Assembly (NCBI RefSeq): GCF_042477335.2
Contig: NC_091255.1
Coordinates: 45,858,501-45,922,500 of the forward strand
Source of the DNA: Ovis canadensis
Taxonomy: Eukaryota > Chordata > Mammalia > Artiodactyla > Bovidae
Reading direction: 5' to 3'
Length of the DNA stretch: 64,000 bases
The translations under genes were made by a program, and so were the position numbers. This document shows, one piece after another, positions 45,246 through 55,733 of the stretch. The notes beneath the pieces are model-generated. The model did not search any database, was not told the DNA's origin, and saw only the letters and a list, made by a program, of their open reading frames with translations. The first letter of the stretch is position 1. The number at the start of each line of letters is the position of its first letter.

Positions 45246-46091
45246 ACCTGGCAGCAGATGAAGGCCCAGGCCCGGGAGGAGAAGCACCAGAAGCAGCTGG
45301 AGAGGCAGCAGTTGGAAACCGAGAAAAAGAGGAGAGAAACCGTGGAGACAGAAAAAGAGCAGATGATGCGTGAGAAGAAGGAGCTGATGCTCAGGCTTCA
45401 GGACTACGAGGAAAAAACCAGGAAGGCTGAGAAAGAGCTCTCTGACCAGATCCAGAGAGCGCTGAAGCTGGAGGAGGAGAGGAAGCGGGCCCAGGAGGGG
45501 GCGGGGCGCCTGGAGGCTGACCGCCTGGCCGCGCTGCGCGCCAAGGAGGAGCTGGAGAGGCAGGCAGCGGACCAGATCAAGAGCCAGGAGCAGTTGGCCA
45601 CGGAGCTCGCCGAGTATACTGCCAAGATCGCCCTCCTGGAGGAGGCGCGGCGGCGCAAGGAGAACGAGGTGGAGGAGTGGCAGCTCCGGGCCAAGGAAGC
45701 CCAGGATGACCTGGTGAAGACCCGGGAGGAGCTGCACCTGGTGATGACCGCGCCGCCGCCACCGCCGGTGTACGAGCCGGTGAACTACCACGTGCATGAG
45801 GGCCCGCAGGAGGAGGGCACGGAGCTGAGCGCCGAGCTGTCCAGCGAGGGCATCCTGGACGACCGCAACGAGGAGAAGCGCATCACCGAGGCCGAGAAGA
45901 ACGAGCGGGGGCAGCGGCAGCTGATGACTCTGACCAATGAGCTGTCCCAGGCCAGAGACGAGAACAAGCGTACCCACAACGACATCATCCACAACGAGAA
46001 CATGAGGCAAGGCCGGGACAAGAACAAGACGCTGCGACAGATCCGGCAAGGCAACACCAAGCAGCGCATCGATGAGTTCGAGGCCATGTGA
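45246..46091 (+). pseudogene. EZR: ezrin coiled coil and C-terminal domain, out of frame
   Basis: In the frame +1 relative to the FERM frame, codons continue from [18 protein letters not shown] to the natural stop TGA at 46089-46091. The sequence is glutamate/lysine/arginine-rich helix (coiled coil), then the proline run, then the actin-binding end with KNKTLRQIR (residue before the regulatory threonine differs from human as I recall) and EFEAM, where the known ending is EAL. The shift lies at about 45242-45252. Confidence 0.9.
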
Positions 46092-46853
46092 GGGGCCGAT
46101 TCTCGGCAGAGCCGGCCCACACCGCCCGGCGCCGCCCCCAGCCCTCCGGCCGCCACTCTCTCCCTGCTCCAGGTGCTTCACCAAGAGAGCAGTTGCTTCA
46201 GTGGGAATGTTCTGGGGCTGGGACTGGCAGCAGTTTCCCTGGTTTATTTTTCCCAATTGTATCATAGTGCCAAACAGGCCTGATTTCTTTTTATTTTTAT
46301 TGAATCACTTCCGTTTTTGTTTTGTTTTTTGCTTGGAGCAGGACGAAATCAATTAAGGAAAGATGCCTGTAAAGTTTGAAATAACTAACTCCTCCATGCT
46401 GGCATGTGTGATACGAGATTCAGTATAATTAAAACCACATCGTGGCTTATATTCTGTGCCATACTTTTTTTCTATCTGAAATTAGCCGAAATTGATTTTC
46501 CTCTTGATTTCTATGAAGGATCCACCTCTGTATATTTGTTTTTTGAAGTGTGAGAAGTTTGACGCACTCCCTTACGCTCGCGCACCATTTCCTTCCTCCA
46601 GGCCTTCAGTTCAGTTGACGAAATCCTGTGATCATTCGATCCCTCAGGATAAACAATGCTGGATACTGTACTCTGGATAATTCTTTTTTTTTTTTTGCTT
46701 AACAGATAGAGGGCTACATTGTTGGACTCACACACCTAAATAATGATCAGCTCTAGAGCATAGTATTTATATGTAAGCGATAACATGGGTTTGTAACATT
46801 AGTTTAAAAAAGGGAAAGTTTCATTCTGTATATTTTGTTACCTTTTACAGAAT

Positions 46854-46859
46854 AATAAA
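46854..46859 (+). promoter_or_regulatory. poly(A) signal of the EZR retrocopy
   Basis: AATAAA, with the A-rich tail starting about 15 bp on. It marks the copied mRNA 3' end and supports retroposition. Confidence 0.85.
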
Positions 46860-46982
46860 AGATTACATATTAAAAACCAAAAAAATAAAAAATAAATCCA
46901 GCTTGAAAATCTGGAACTTCTCGGTTCATGTACTATTGAAATCTAGTTTGAAGAATTTTGAGCACTACTTTGCTAACGTGTG

Positions 46983-47685
46983 TTCAGTTCAGTTCAGTCG
47001 CTCAGTCATGTCTGACTCTTTGCGACCCCATGAATTGCAGCATGCCAGGCCTCCCTGTCCATCACCATCTCCCGGAGTTCACTCAGACTCACGTCCATCG
47101 AGTCCGTGATGCCATCCAGCCATCTCATCCTGGGTCGTCCCCTTCTCCTCCTGCCCCCAATCTCTCCCAGCATCAGAGTCTCTTCCAATGAGTCAACTCT
47201 TCGCATGAGGTGGCCAAAGTACTGGAGTTTCAGCTTTAGCATCATTCCTTCCAAAGAAATCCCAGGGCTGATCTCCTTCAGAATGGACTGGTTGGATCTC
47301 CTTGCAGTCCAAGGGACCCTCAAGAGTCTTCTCCAACACCACAGTTCAAACACATCAATTCTTCGGCGCTCAGCCTTCTTCATAGTCCAACTCTCACATC
47401 CACACATGACTACTGGAAAAACCATAGCCTTTACTAGATGGACCTTAGTCGGCAAAGTAATGTCTCTGCTTTTGAATATGCTATCTAGGTTGGTCATAAC
47501 TTTCCTTCCAAGGAGTAAGCATCTTTTAATTTCATGGCTGCAGTCACCATCTGCAGTGATTTTGGAGCCCAAAAAAATAAAGTCTGACACTGTTTCCACT
47601 GTTTCCCCATCTATTTCCCATGAAGTGATGGGACCAGATGCCATGATCTTCGTTTTCTGAATGTTGAGCTTTAAGCCAACTTTTT
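46983..47685 (-). mobile_element. BovB LINE inserted in host BovB
   Basis: 703-bp minus-strand BovB 3' part with a nearly intact minus-strand frame of 212 codons (47644-47006). A 6-bp target duplication CGTGTG lies at 46977-46982 and 47686-47691, and the host BovB continues on both sides. It is close to the consensus, so recent. Confidence 0.93.
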
Positions 47686-47965
47686 CGTGTGAGATGAGTG
47701 CAATTGTGTGCTAGTTTGAACATTCTTTGGCAATGCCTTTCTTTGGGATTTGAATGAAAACTGACCTTTTCCAGTCCTTTGCCCATTGCTGAGTGCTCCA
47801 AATTTGCTGACATATTAAGTGCAGTACTTTAACAGCAAAGGGTTTGAAATACCTCAGCTGGAATTCCATCATCTCTACTAGCTTTGTTCGTAGTGATGCT
47901 TCCTCAGGCCCACTTGACTTCACACTCCAGGAGGTCTGGCTCTAGGTGAGTGATCACACCATTAG

Positions 47966-48832
47966 AGCTTCATAATAAGAAGCTTATACACTGTGACTAG
48001 AGAAAACCCTGCATGCAGCAATGAAGACCCAGAGCAACTGCCCCTACCCCTGTGAACAGGCCAACTCTGACCAACTTTTAACAAGAGTTACGTTTAGAAT
48101 TAGGAACATAGAGTTTTCTTGTTAAAAAAAAAAAGTTTTTTCTTGACTATCAGAGAAAATCATTGTTTCAAGACACATGACTTGGTAAGCATGAGGCTTA
48201 CCAAGAGGCTTACCTCTCAATGAGGCTCACAGGTTGTGGTTGCCACCACTGGCAGGAATCCAAGGCCACTCAGGAGGAGACATTTAACTTGCCAAACAAG
48301 ACATCAGTATTGAGTGAAAATTTTGGACACCAGAGGAATTTTCTAATACTTCATGCAGTCACAATTCAAACAGGTGACACATTTCCATACCAGCTACACA
48401 TTTATACAATGAATGGGTTGGACCCTTCATCTGCAAAGTTACTTTTTTTTTTTCCCCTCTCTTCACTTTTTTGCCCAAACTCTAGTAGATGTTTTTCTCA
48501 AGGAAACAAAAGTGAAGCAGTAGCTGAAAGCTGAGTGAGCAACTTGCACCAATAAGCAGCTCTGCACTTACTTAAGTAAGTGCCATTTAAGTGGCCATTA
48601 ATTCAGCCTCAAACTTACTTTTAACACCCGAAAGCACCAATCTTACCTCTAGCTGCTTGACCTCCAACATTTATCAAGTGGCAATAGCTATCAGACCCCT
48701 GGAAGCCCTGTCCCATGAAGCATGCAGCCCCTGAATAGAAGCACCTCTACCCTCTTGCCCACCACTGAATTACCAGATCTTGGGACACATATATTATTCT
48801 CTATCCTGTCCACACATACTCCAGTCTTTTTT
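47966..48832. other. no recognisable gene
   Basis: The first ~90 bp resemble a CHR SINE tail (GCAGCAATGAAGACCCAGAG). The rest is unassigned. Confidence 0.45.
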
Positions 48833-48955
48833 TTAACTGGAAGATAATTGCTTTACAATGTTATGTTGGTTTCTGCCATACAACGTCAGTCAGCCCTAAG
48901 TATACATATTGCCCCTCCCTCTTGAACCTCCCTTCAACCCCACTCCAGCCTTCTT
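48833..48955 (-). mobile_element. L1 3'-end fragment
   Basis: TTTAACTGGAAGATAATTGC and CCCTCTTGAACCTCCCTTC, the reverse ruminant L1 3' end, as at 34395. Confidence 0.72.
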
Positions 48956-49442
48956 TCAAGGGCACTTTATGAGCCCCATGCTGGGCACCAAATCTGTCAC
49001 ACTCGTGTACCCATGACAAAGCAGGGCCAAGGCCAAGGTCTGACTGATTTGACCAGCAAAGATAGAAAGAAATTTATAGTTTATTGCTTACATGGATGGT
49101 GAAAAGAAGAAAAAGGTTTTCCAGTAAAACTTTCATCTTGTCTTATATTCACCAATGAAGACTTCTCTTGCAGAGGTGCCAGTCAGCCTTATGAAAGATA
49201 GTTTCTAGAATTAAATGTCTATGTGACTCTAGTAACATAACCTCTCTAAACTTCAATTACTTCATTTATAAGATAAGGAATAACATTCACTTTGGGACTG
49301 TCGTCAGGGTTAAATAAATAATACCTCATATAGACTTTAATGCCTTAACAAGCACAATATTTATCATAACAAATATTAGCCCCCATTAGGAAATATCCAC
49401 AGGGTTCCATTCTCATGTTAAACCACCCTAATTATTCCTTTT
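48956..49442. other. no recognisable gene
   Basis: Nothing recognised. Confidence 0.5.
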
Positions 49443-49578
49443 GGGGGGAGGGGATGGGGGTGGGTGGGCTGTTCTACATGTGGCTTGTAGAATCTTTGTT
49501 CCACAACCAAGGATTGAACCTGGGTCTGGGCAATGAAAGCACCAAGTCCTAGCCACTCGACTGCCAAGGAATTCCCTA
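49443..49578 (-). mobile_element. CHR-type tRNA SINE fragment
   Basis: CCAAGGATTGAACCTGGG and ACTGCCAAGGAATTCCC, reverse orientation. Confidence 0.82.
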
Positions 49579-49654
49579 AAGCCTTTTCTTTTTTCCTTTC
49601 CTACCTTAATTATTCCTGAAACAAGTCAGGGAACAAATAAGTACTACTCTCCTT

Positions 49655-49852
49655 GGGCTTCCCTCATAGCTCAATTGGTAAAGAATCCGCCTGCAATGCA
49701 GGAGACCCCGGTTCGAATCGTGGTTCAGGAAGATCCCCTGGAGAAAGGATAGGCTACCCACTCCAGTATTCTGGCCTAGAGAATTCCAAGGACTATACAG
49801 TCCATGGGGTCATAAAGAGTTGGACATAACTGAGTGACTTTCAGTCACTTTC
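49655..49852 (+). mobile_element. Bov-tA SINE
   Basis: GGGCTTCCCTCATAGCTC head with the tRNA-like CCGGTTCGAATCGTGG B-box and a BovB-derived body to GTGACTTTCAGTCACTTTC. Well preserved; it is a SINE and not a tRNA gene. Confidence 0.93.
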
Positions 49853-50164
49853 ACTGCTATATAAAGCTTCCCCTAAGGCTTGAGAATCATGCCCCAACAT
49901 CTACCCAATTATTTGGGAAGGCATCGCAACAGCAACACTAAAACTAACCCAATGACTTCATCCCATCCCATCCAGAGTCACTGCACAGAGGACGAGAGTA
50001 GGTGTGGCGTCAGTATACTTAGTAATTATTCCCCACTGTCCCCTGTGGAAGTCAAGGTTTCACTGATCTGCTCAGTATCTGGGGCTGCTTAGAAAAGTGG
50101 GAGGGACAGTTCTTAGTGTGTTCATTCTACTCCACACTTCTGTCCACTCAAAACATAACCTGCG
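49853..50164. other. no recognisable gene
   Basis: Nothing recognised. Confidence 0.5.
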
Positions 50165-50370
50165 TGTGTGCTTAGTCGCTCAGTAATGTCCAACTCTGCA
50201 ACCCCGTGGACTGTTGCGCACCGAGCTCCTCCATCTATGGTATTCTCCAGGCAGGAATACTGGAATGAGTAGCCATTCCCTTCTGCAAGGGATCTTTCCA
50301 ACCCTGGGATGGAACCCGTCTCCTGCACCGCAGGCAGATTCTTTACCTTCTGTGCCACCAGGGAAGCCCA
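50165..50370 (-). mobile_element. Bov-tA SINE
   Basis: Reverse orientation: GCTTAGTCGCTCAGTAATG, CCAACCCTGGGATGGAACCC, and the head CACCAGGGAAGCCC. Confidence 0.92.
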
Positions 50371-50874
50371 AGATAACCCATTTAACACTTTAAATGGGGA
50401 GTTGTTTCTCTTTTAAGGAAAAGGCTGGACCAAGAATCAGGAGAGCCAAGTCAGGGTCCAGGTTGTTTCACACAAGGCTGTCCCTCCACCCATCTAGTCT
50501 TCAGAAAGGAAAAACAGAGAGGGCAAGGTCACAGTAGATGGTGACCGAGCTCCCTTCCACCAACCCTCCCCGCGCAAGGCCATTGGCATCGTTTTTCTTA
50601 CGGTAGGTATCAGGAAGAATAGCTGCAACTCCTCTGCAGCCATTACCCAACATTTTTAATAGTGAAGGCCTTATACCAATATGCCAAGGGAATTAAGAGC
50701 AAGGCACCATTTAAAAGCCACTCTTGTTTTACTATTCTGTAAATTTTAGAAAAATGCCTACTTCGAACCTGAGTGGCTCTGGTCCCTGGAAAGCAAGACT
50801 CCACCCCCAGAGGTCTGACCATCTCAGCAACCAGATCCCCCAAACCCTCCCTGAGACACAGACTCTCTCACAGC
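50371..50874. other. no recognisable gene downstream of IGF2BP1
   Basis: Between the SINE and the inferred mRNA 3' end; nothing recognised. Confidence 0.5.
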
Positions 50875-50892
50875 TTTCAATATAAGTTTCCT

Positions 50893-50898
50893 TTTATT
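50893..50898 (-). promoter_or_regulatory. IGF2BP1: distal poly(A) signal of IGF2BP1
   Basis: TTTATT on the plus strand, AATAAA on the gene strand. A GU-rich tract (GCTGTGAGAGAGTCTGTGTC) follows about 30-50 nt downstream, at a typical distance. The cleavage point is inferred near 50875. Confidence 0.72.
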
Positions 50899-51436
50899 TT
50901 GAAATTGAAACAGCGGAATCAAGTGATTTGTAGCAGAAACAACTTTCATGGGAAAGAAAACTGGAGTGCTCATCCAGCAAAAGAACAAACTCCAAAAAGT
51001 CTGAGCCAGCCGCCCCATCTTCCCAGACCAAACACAGGGCAGATTAAAGGGTGGGAGAAAGGGTACAATCAAAATTTGGTGGTGACGGCTGGCCGATCCC
51101 CAGCGAAGTACAATTTTCAAAGTGGCCGCAGTTACAGAACAGGGTCACACAATCACAGGCACAAGTCCCCCCTCCAGTCCCCACCAGGTTTTGCATTCAT
51201 AATAATTTTCCACTTTCCTGAGTGATGTCTCAGGACTGAACATGATTCACTTTGCCTCAGGAGAAGGGACTCTCTTATTCTGGTTCCTGGGATTAGAATC
51301 AACATGTTGGAGGAAGGGGAGGATTCAAGTGGTGGTAGAGAATGCTTATTCCTCCTAACTCATTATCTGCTGAAATTCATTCTGAACACCTTTACACTGC
51401 AGTAGGTTACGGAGACCTGACACAAAAGGGTTACAA

Positions 51437-51470
51437 GCGCCCCCGCCCCCGCCCCCCGCCCCCGCCCTCC
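51437..51470 (-). promoter_or_regulatory. IGF2BP1: G-rich tract in the 3'UTR, G-quadruplex candidate
   Basis: The gene strand has five runs of three to six G separated by single C residues (51437-51470), the classic pattern for a stable four-stranded RNA or DNA structure. Function not shown. Confidence 0.6.
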
Positions 51471-51946
51471 ACAGGTTGAAATGGTGAGTCCAGACTTCAG
51501 CACCGCAGCAACACACACAAAGCCTAGCCTTTGTTCCGTGGGGCTGAGTGAAGTCAGCTGGCTGAGAAGCAACAGGGAGAGTACAGACAGGAACTCACTG
51601 ACAGGAATGAGGTGCGGGGTGGGAAAAGCCAGGGGGGCAGACTGCGAAAGCTGTACCTGTTAGAATAGCACAGTATCTTAGACCAGGTGCAGAAAATTGC
51701 CAAAGAGTGAAACTTATTTGTGGGGGAAAAAAAAGAGAAAAGTTTAGGGAATTAAAACAATCCAGTGGTCACTGGAAAATGTCTCCCTCTTAAGAACTTT
51801 TTTTTGGCTTTTTTTTTTTTTTAATTTTTTGGAAAGTATTTTTAAGGTAATATTTTTTTTTTCCTTTGGAAAAAGAAATCTTTTTCCCCCCCTAATCTAA
51901 GCAAGTGGAGTTGCCACTACCTAATTTCTCTCTATTGTCTTGCTAA

Positions 51947-51953
51947 GAGGTAG
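51947..51953 (-). promoter_or_regulatory. IGF2BP1: let-7 seed match (7-mer)
   Basis: Gene strand CTACCTC, a match to let-7 positions 2-8, followed by a base other than A. Confidence 0.5.
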
Positions 51954-52588
51954 ATAAAACAAAAGTGAAATGGGGCTTCTATGAGGAGGTCCATTAGAGG
52001 GTGGGGAGGGGCTGGGATCGCCCAGTGGAACTCCCCGACTACAAAGGCTCCTGACGACCAGAGGACAGGCCCTCGGCCTCTCAGGATAAGGGATCCTGCT
52101 CCACCTCCAGAGCCCACCGTCCCTGTGAACACTGGGAAGGGGTAGAGGTGGAGAATCTCAGAGAAACCCTGTTGAAGACGTCTTAACTTCGGCTTCCCCA
52201 GGCTTCCTGGCTGTGGGGCCGAGTGGCAGTTTCCAGGCCAGGCCCCACATCTCACCTCCTGGCAGCCTCCTCTGGTAGAAGACAGGAGGCTGCCCCCCTC
52301 TGGTAGAAGACAGGAGGCCCGTCCTCTCCCCCTCTGGTCCAACAAGATATGGCAGGTGAGGGCAGGGCAGGCTGCAGGGAAGAGGTGAAGCAAGGGTCCC
52401 CAGGCCGAGGAAGGCAGAAAGGGGGGGCCTCATGACCAGTCCTCTCAACCCAACCAATGAGTACCTAGCAGGCATGCCTACTCAAGAACAAACCTTCTGT
52501 GGCACAAGCCTCAGCTCACTCCTCCTGGCTGGGATCCACCCCCTCATTCTCCAGTCCCAGCCCTCGGTTCTAATCTCACTGTGAGGAT

Positions 52589-52596
52589 TGAGGTAG
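52589..52596 (-). promoter_or_regulatory. IGF2BP1: let-7 seed match (8-mer)
   Basis: Gene strand CTACCTCA, full 8-mer. IGF2BP1 is a well-known let-7 target through its 3'UTR. Confidence 0.65.
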
Positions 52597-53217
52597 TTAA
52601 TCCATTTATACTCGTAGCATCCATCATCTGTGGTTACTCAAAACACATGCCCCGAGGAGCTTCCTGCTATTTCATTTAAGAAAAAAATTCTTTTGTCTCG
52701 TCCATCCAGATTCAACCAGACAAGGCACCAGTAATGGTGCCATCAGACTGTGCCCCCAAGGAGGTGCACAGGGCTGAGGGTCAGGGCTGGGGCTCCGGCC
52801 CTCACCCTCTGAATCCACCTTCAGTCATGAGGCCTCCTCCCTGTCCTGTACCCCAATAGAGAAGCCTTATGTATCCAAAAGAAAGAAACTGCAGTTTTCA
52901 GCTGGTGTTGCCCTAAGTCTGCATACAAGAGAAAAGCCCTGCCTCTAAATCACCAAGAGTTTGGAAGGGAAATGGCTTTATGTCCCCTGGCACCGAGGAT
53001 CCCTCTTCCATCTTCCTGCAGTTACGGGGGCAGGCTGTGCTGTTTTTCTCCTACCGGTTTTCAACAAATAGGCGAAAGTTGGCATGTTTTGAACATCAAA
53101 GCCTCTAGGACCTCCGCATCAACACTTCAGGGGGGAGGGGGACCCCCACCCTTGAGTGAGAGGAAGGAGGGAAGGGGGACTAGAGGCAGAAGCTCGGGCG
53201 GTCCCTTGGGGGCTCTG

Positions 53218-53225
53218 TGAGGTAG
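53218..53225 (-). promoter_or_regulatory. IGF2BP1: let-7 seed match (8-mer)
   Basis: Gene strand CTACCTCA, full 8-mer, in GC-rich sequence. Confidence 0.65.
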
Positions 53226-55725
53226 TTACACAGCACCGCTGTTCCCAGTGCGGCAGAGAGTATGTCTGGGGTGGGAGGAGGGGAAGGCACCCTGGAGAGT
53301 TAACTGAGGCCCCTCCTCGCTGCCAGTCTGCCGGGCCTGAAGAGAACTCGCGGTGCTGTCTCTGCAGTGGGGGCGGGGGACGGAGCGCAGCCTCCCAGGG
53401 AGCAGCCCCACACCCCCTCCTTCCCCAAAGTGCAACCGGAGCCACTGGCCCCCTTCTCAGCTCCCCGTGCCCTGGCACGTACCGCCCCCACATCCCCCGG
53501 GAGCCTCAGAAGGGAAGGGCCGGGTCTCTTAGCCCTTACAGTTCCCGGGACCGCTCCCCCTCTCAGACAGCCCAGGTACGGGTTCAAAGGATGGTTATTG
53601 CTTTGATTCAGAGATGGCGTCTCTCACAGCCTGTCTTTGGCACAGGGGAAAATGGACACACAGAACCAACTGGAGGCTTCCCCTCCAGTGTCCTCTGGAT
53701 TTTATATGGGGTCTCTTCTGCCAATCGTGAGGCATAACTTAACAGAACAGCCCCCACCGGTCCCAGAAGTGGAGAGCTCAGGGTAAAGGAAAAAAAGACT
53801 GAGAAAGGACAGAGAGGAGCGCAGGAAAGAGCAGAAGGTGATGAAACTCCCTGTCCCTAACAACGGCTTTCTCCTCCCCAGGCCCCTCCGAGGAGCCAAG
53901 TCCACGACCCAAACCGAAAAAGGCAACCAGGCCCTCAAGGGCCATTGGGTGTCACTGTCAGACGCAGCTTCAAAGTCAGGGAATCAAACCATTTTGGTTT
54001 TTTCACATGTTCCACAGAATTAAAAAATACATCCTAAAAGTGATGGTCTTTTCTTAAAAATATATATGTAGCTCACACACATATCAGAGCACAGAAGTTG
54101 TTTTTTTAAAAGTCACTGTTTTCAGATCATCCAAATCTCTCAAGTGCATTTCACATTAACTTGTTATCTCACCAAGGATGGGGAAATGGAGGTGATGTGC
54201 AGGGGGCGGAGTTGCCCCAAGACCTTGCCCAGAGGTCAAAGGTGGAACCACCAAGACAAGCCCTTTATCCTGCTAGACTTTAACCACCAAACCATATTCC
54301 TTTGCTTTCCGGTAGTGTAACTTGCACAATTTTCCTTCTGGGCAAATATCAGCCATGCCGAATCCAGGTTTGACAGTCCCTTGCCACACTCCTGGTCTCT
54401 TCTGGGAGCTGAACCAGCCAGAGGGAAAGGATGTGGGCTGCAGGTGTGATGGGAGCAGGATCCCAAGGAAACTGAACACTGCAACAATCACATTTCAGGT
54501 ACTGTGGGGGGTTTTATTCTGATGGCAGTTTGAACCAGATATCAAAGCATGCTTGCTGCTGGAAATTCACCTTAAATCACTAAATGGCCGATGTCTGAAG
54601 TTATCTGCTTCATTTTGGAATAAAGCATATAGAGCCAGAAACACAAGTTGGGAGACCCTTTTCTGTGGTTTGGACAGATGGGAAGCTTAAATAAACTGGC
54701 CTGGTATCATCTCTAGAGGCTTTCCTGCTTCCTCCTCTTTGGGGCAGACAGTTCTGGGGGTCTACAAAGGATCGTCATGGGAAGAAAGTGACAAGACACC
54801 AACGAGGCAGGAACCCGTCCCCAGTTACATTCCCAAATCCCTTGCCCCTCCTTGCCACCCACCACCCTAAATCAAGGATTTGTAAGTGTGGGTCCACTGT
54901 TAGAATCAATCATATCAATCGCGAGAAGATGAGGAGACAGAAGGGCCAGTTATCTGTTTGTCCCCTGGTCTACTGATAAAGACCAAAAATGGCAAGATGG
55001 GACTGAAATGAAATGACAGTCACAATAAATGAAAAGCACTGCAACGACAAGCCAGATGGGCCTCTCTGAGGCTGAGAGGGTGGCTTTGTCTCGTCCACCA
55101 ATGGAATCTTGGCTCCCATATTTTTAGAGAAGTATACATTTTTTTAAGGGTATGTTTTTTAGTTATTATTTCTCTCCTCGATAAAACGGAGGCAATACTT
55201 TAAAATATCTCAACAGCACCACTGGTGGGAAAAAACAACCGGGGTGCCCTTTAACCAAAGGGGGGAGGGGAGACCACAGGCCAGCTGTTGGAGGCTGTTG
55301 CTTCGCCCTTGGGGCCACAGCTCTGCTGGGCCTGTCAATCTCATCAGGCAAGATTTTCCTGGGAGAGGTGGGTGGCTTAGAGATCAGAGCCTGGCCCTGG
55401 GCTCTCTCACACTTGGGCCTTCCCTCCGGGCCCGGCCTCCCTCCAAGGGGCAGCGCCGGCTGCCTTTCCCACAGGGCCTGTTCTCCATAGAGACTTCCTA
55501 AAGAGTTGCACTGGCTCATGTTGTAAGAAATTATGAAACATAACTTTCTCATTTTTTTCTTTTCATTAAAAAAATAAAATATTCAAGACTATCAGCTTCT
55601 CTTTTGCTTTGCTTTTCTTTTTTATATAAAATATCAGCAAGCCGCAAAGAAAAAAAAGATTAAAAAAAAAAAAGAGAGGTGGGGGGAACAAAAAGGAAAG
55701 TAATTGCTGAGGTAACTTCATACCT

Positions 55726-55733
55726 TGAGGTAG
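55726..55733 (-). promoter_or_regulatory. IGF2BP1: let-7 seed match (8-mer)
   Basis: Gene strand CTACCTCA. A second, weaker TACCTCA match lies at 55708-55714, only 18 bp away, a spacing that favours cooperative binding. Confidence 0.68.

Larger units (their letters stand above)
44180..46892 (+). pseudogene. EZR: processed retrocopy of ezrin
   Basis: A full-length intronless copy of ezrin mRNA: 5'UTR (44180-44341), coding region (44342-46091), 3'UTR and an A-rich tail. A 14-bp target duplication TAAATCCAGCTTGA lies at 44166-44179 and 46893-46906, in BovB. Ezrin links membrane proteins to cortical actin. Protein order is FERM domain, central coiled coil, proline-rich stretch and C-terminal actin-binding domain. 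Ezrin is favoured over radixin and moesin by the poly-proline run [13 protein letters not shown] and the [20 protein letters not shown] end. One net +4 nt change after codon 300 breaks the frame. Sequence is otherwise open. The inserted BovB lies 5', so no promoter came with it. It is probably a pseudogene, though a FERM-only product is possible. Confidence 0.95.
42991..47965 (-). mobile_element. BovB LINE (host copy), split by EZR retrocopy and a second BovB
   Basis: Three pieces of one minus-strand BovB: 42991-44179, 46907-46976 and 47692-47965. The first runs from the 3' end through the C-terminal coding part to RT, the second is a 70-bp piece, and the third continues into the linker. The EZR copy interrupts at TAAATCCAGCTTGA and the second BovB at CGTGTG. 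The host is the oldest of the three. Confidence 0.88.

Noticed and set aside
49655-49852. tRNA gene
   Set aside because: tRNA-like head belongs to a Bov-tA SINE with a BovB-derived body; the cloverleaf is not intact.
53156-53737. 193-codon open frame on the plus strand in the IGF2BP1 3'UTR region
   Set aside because: Antisense to the inferred 3'UTR, GC-rich, no recognisable domain or splice context.
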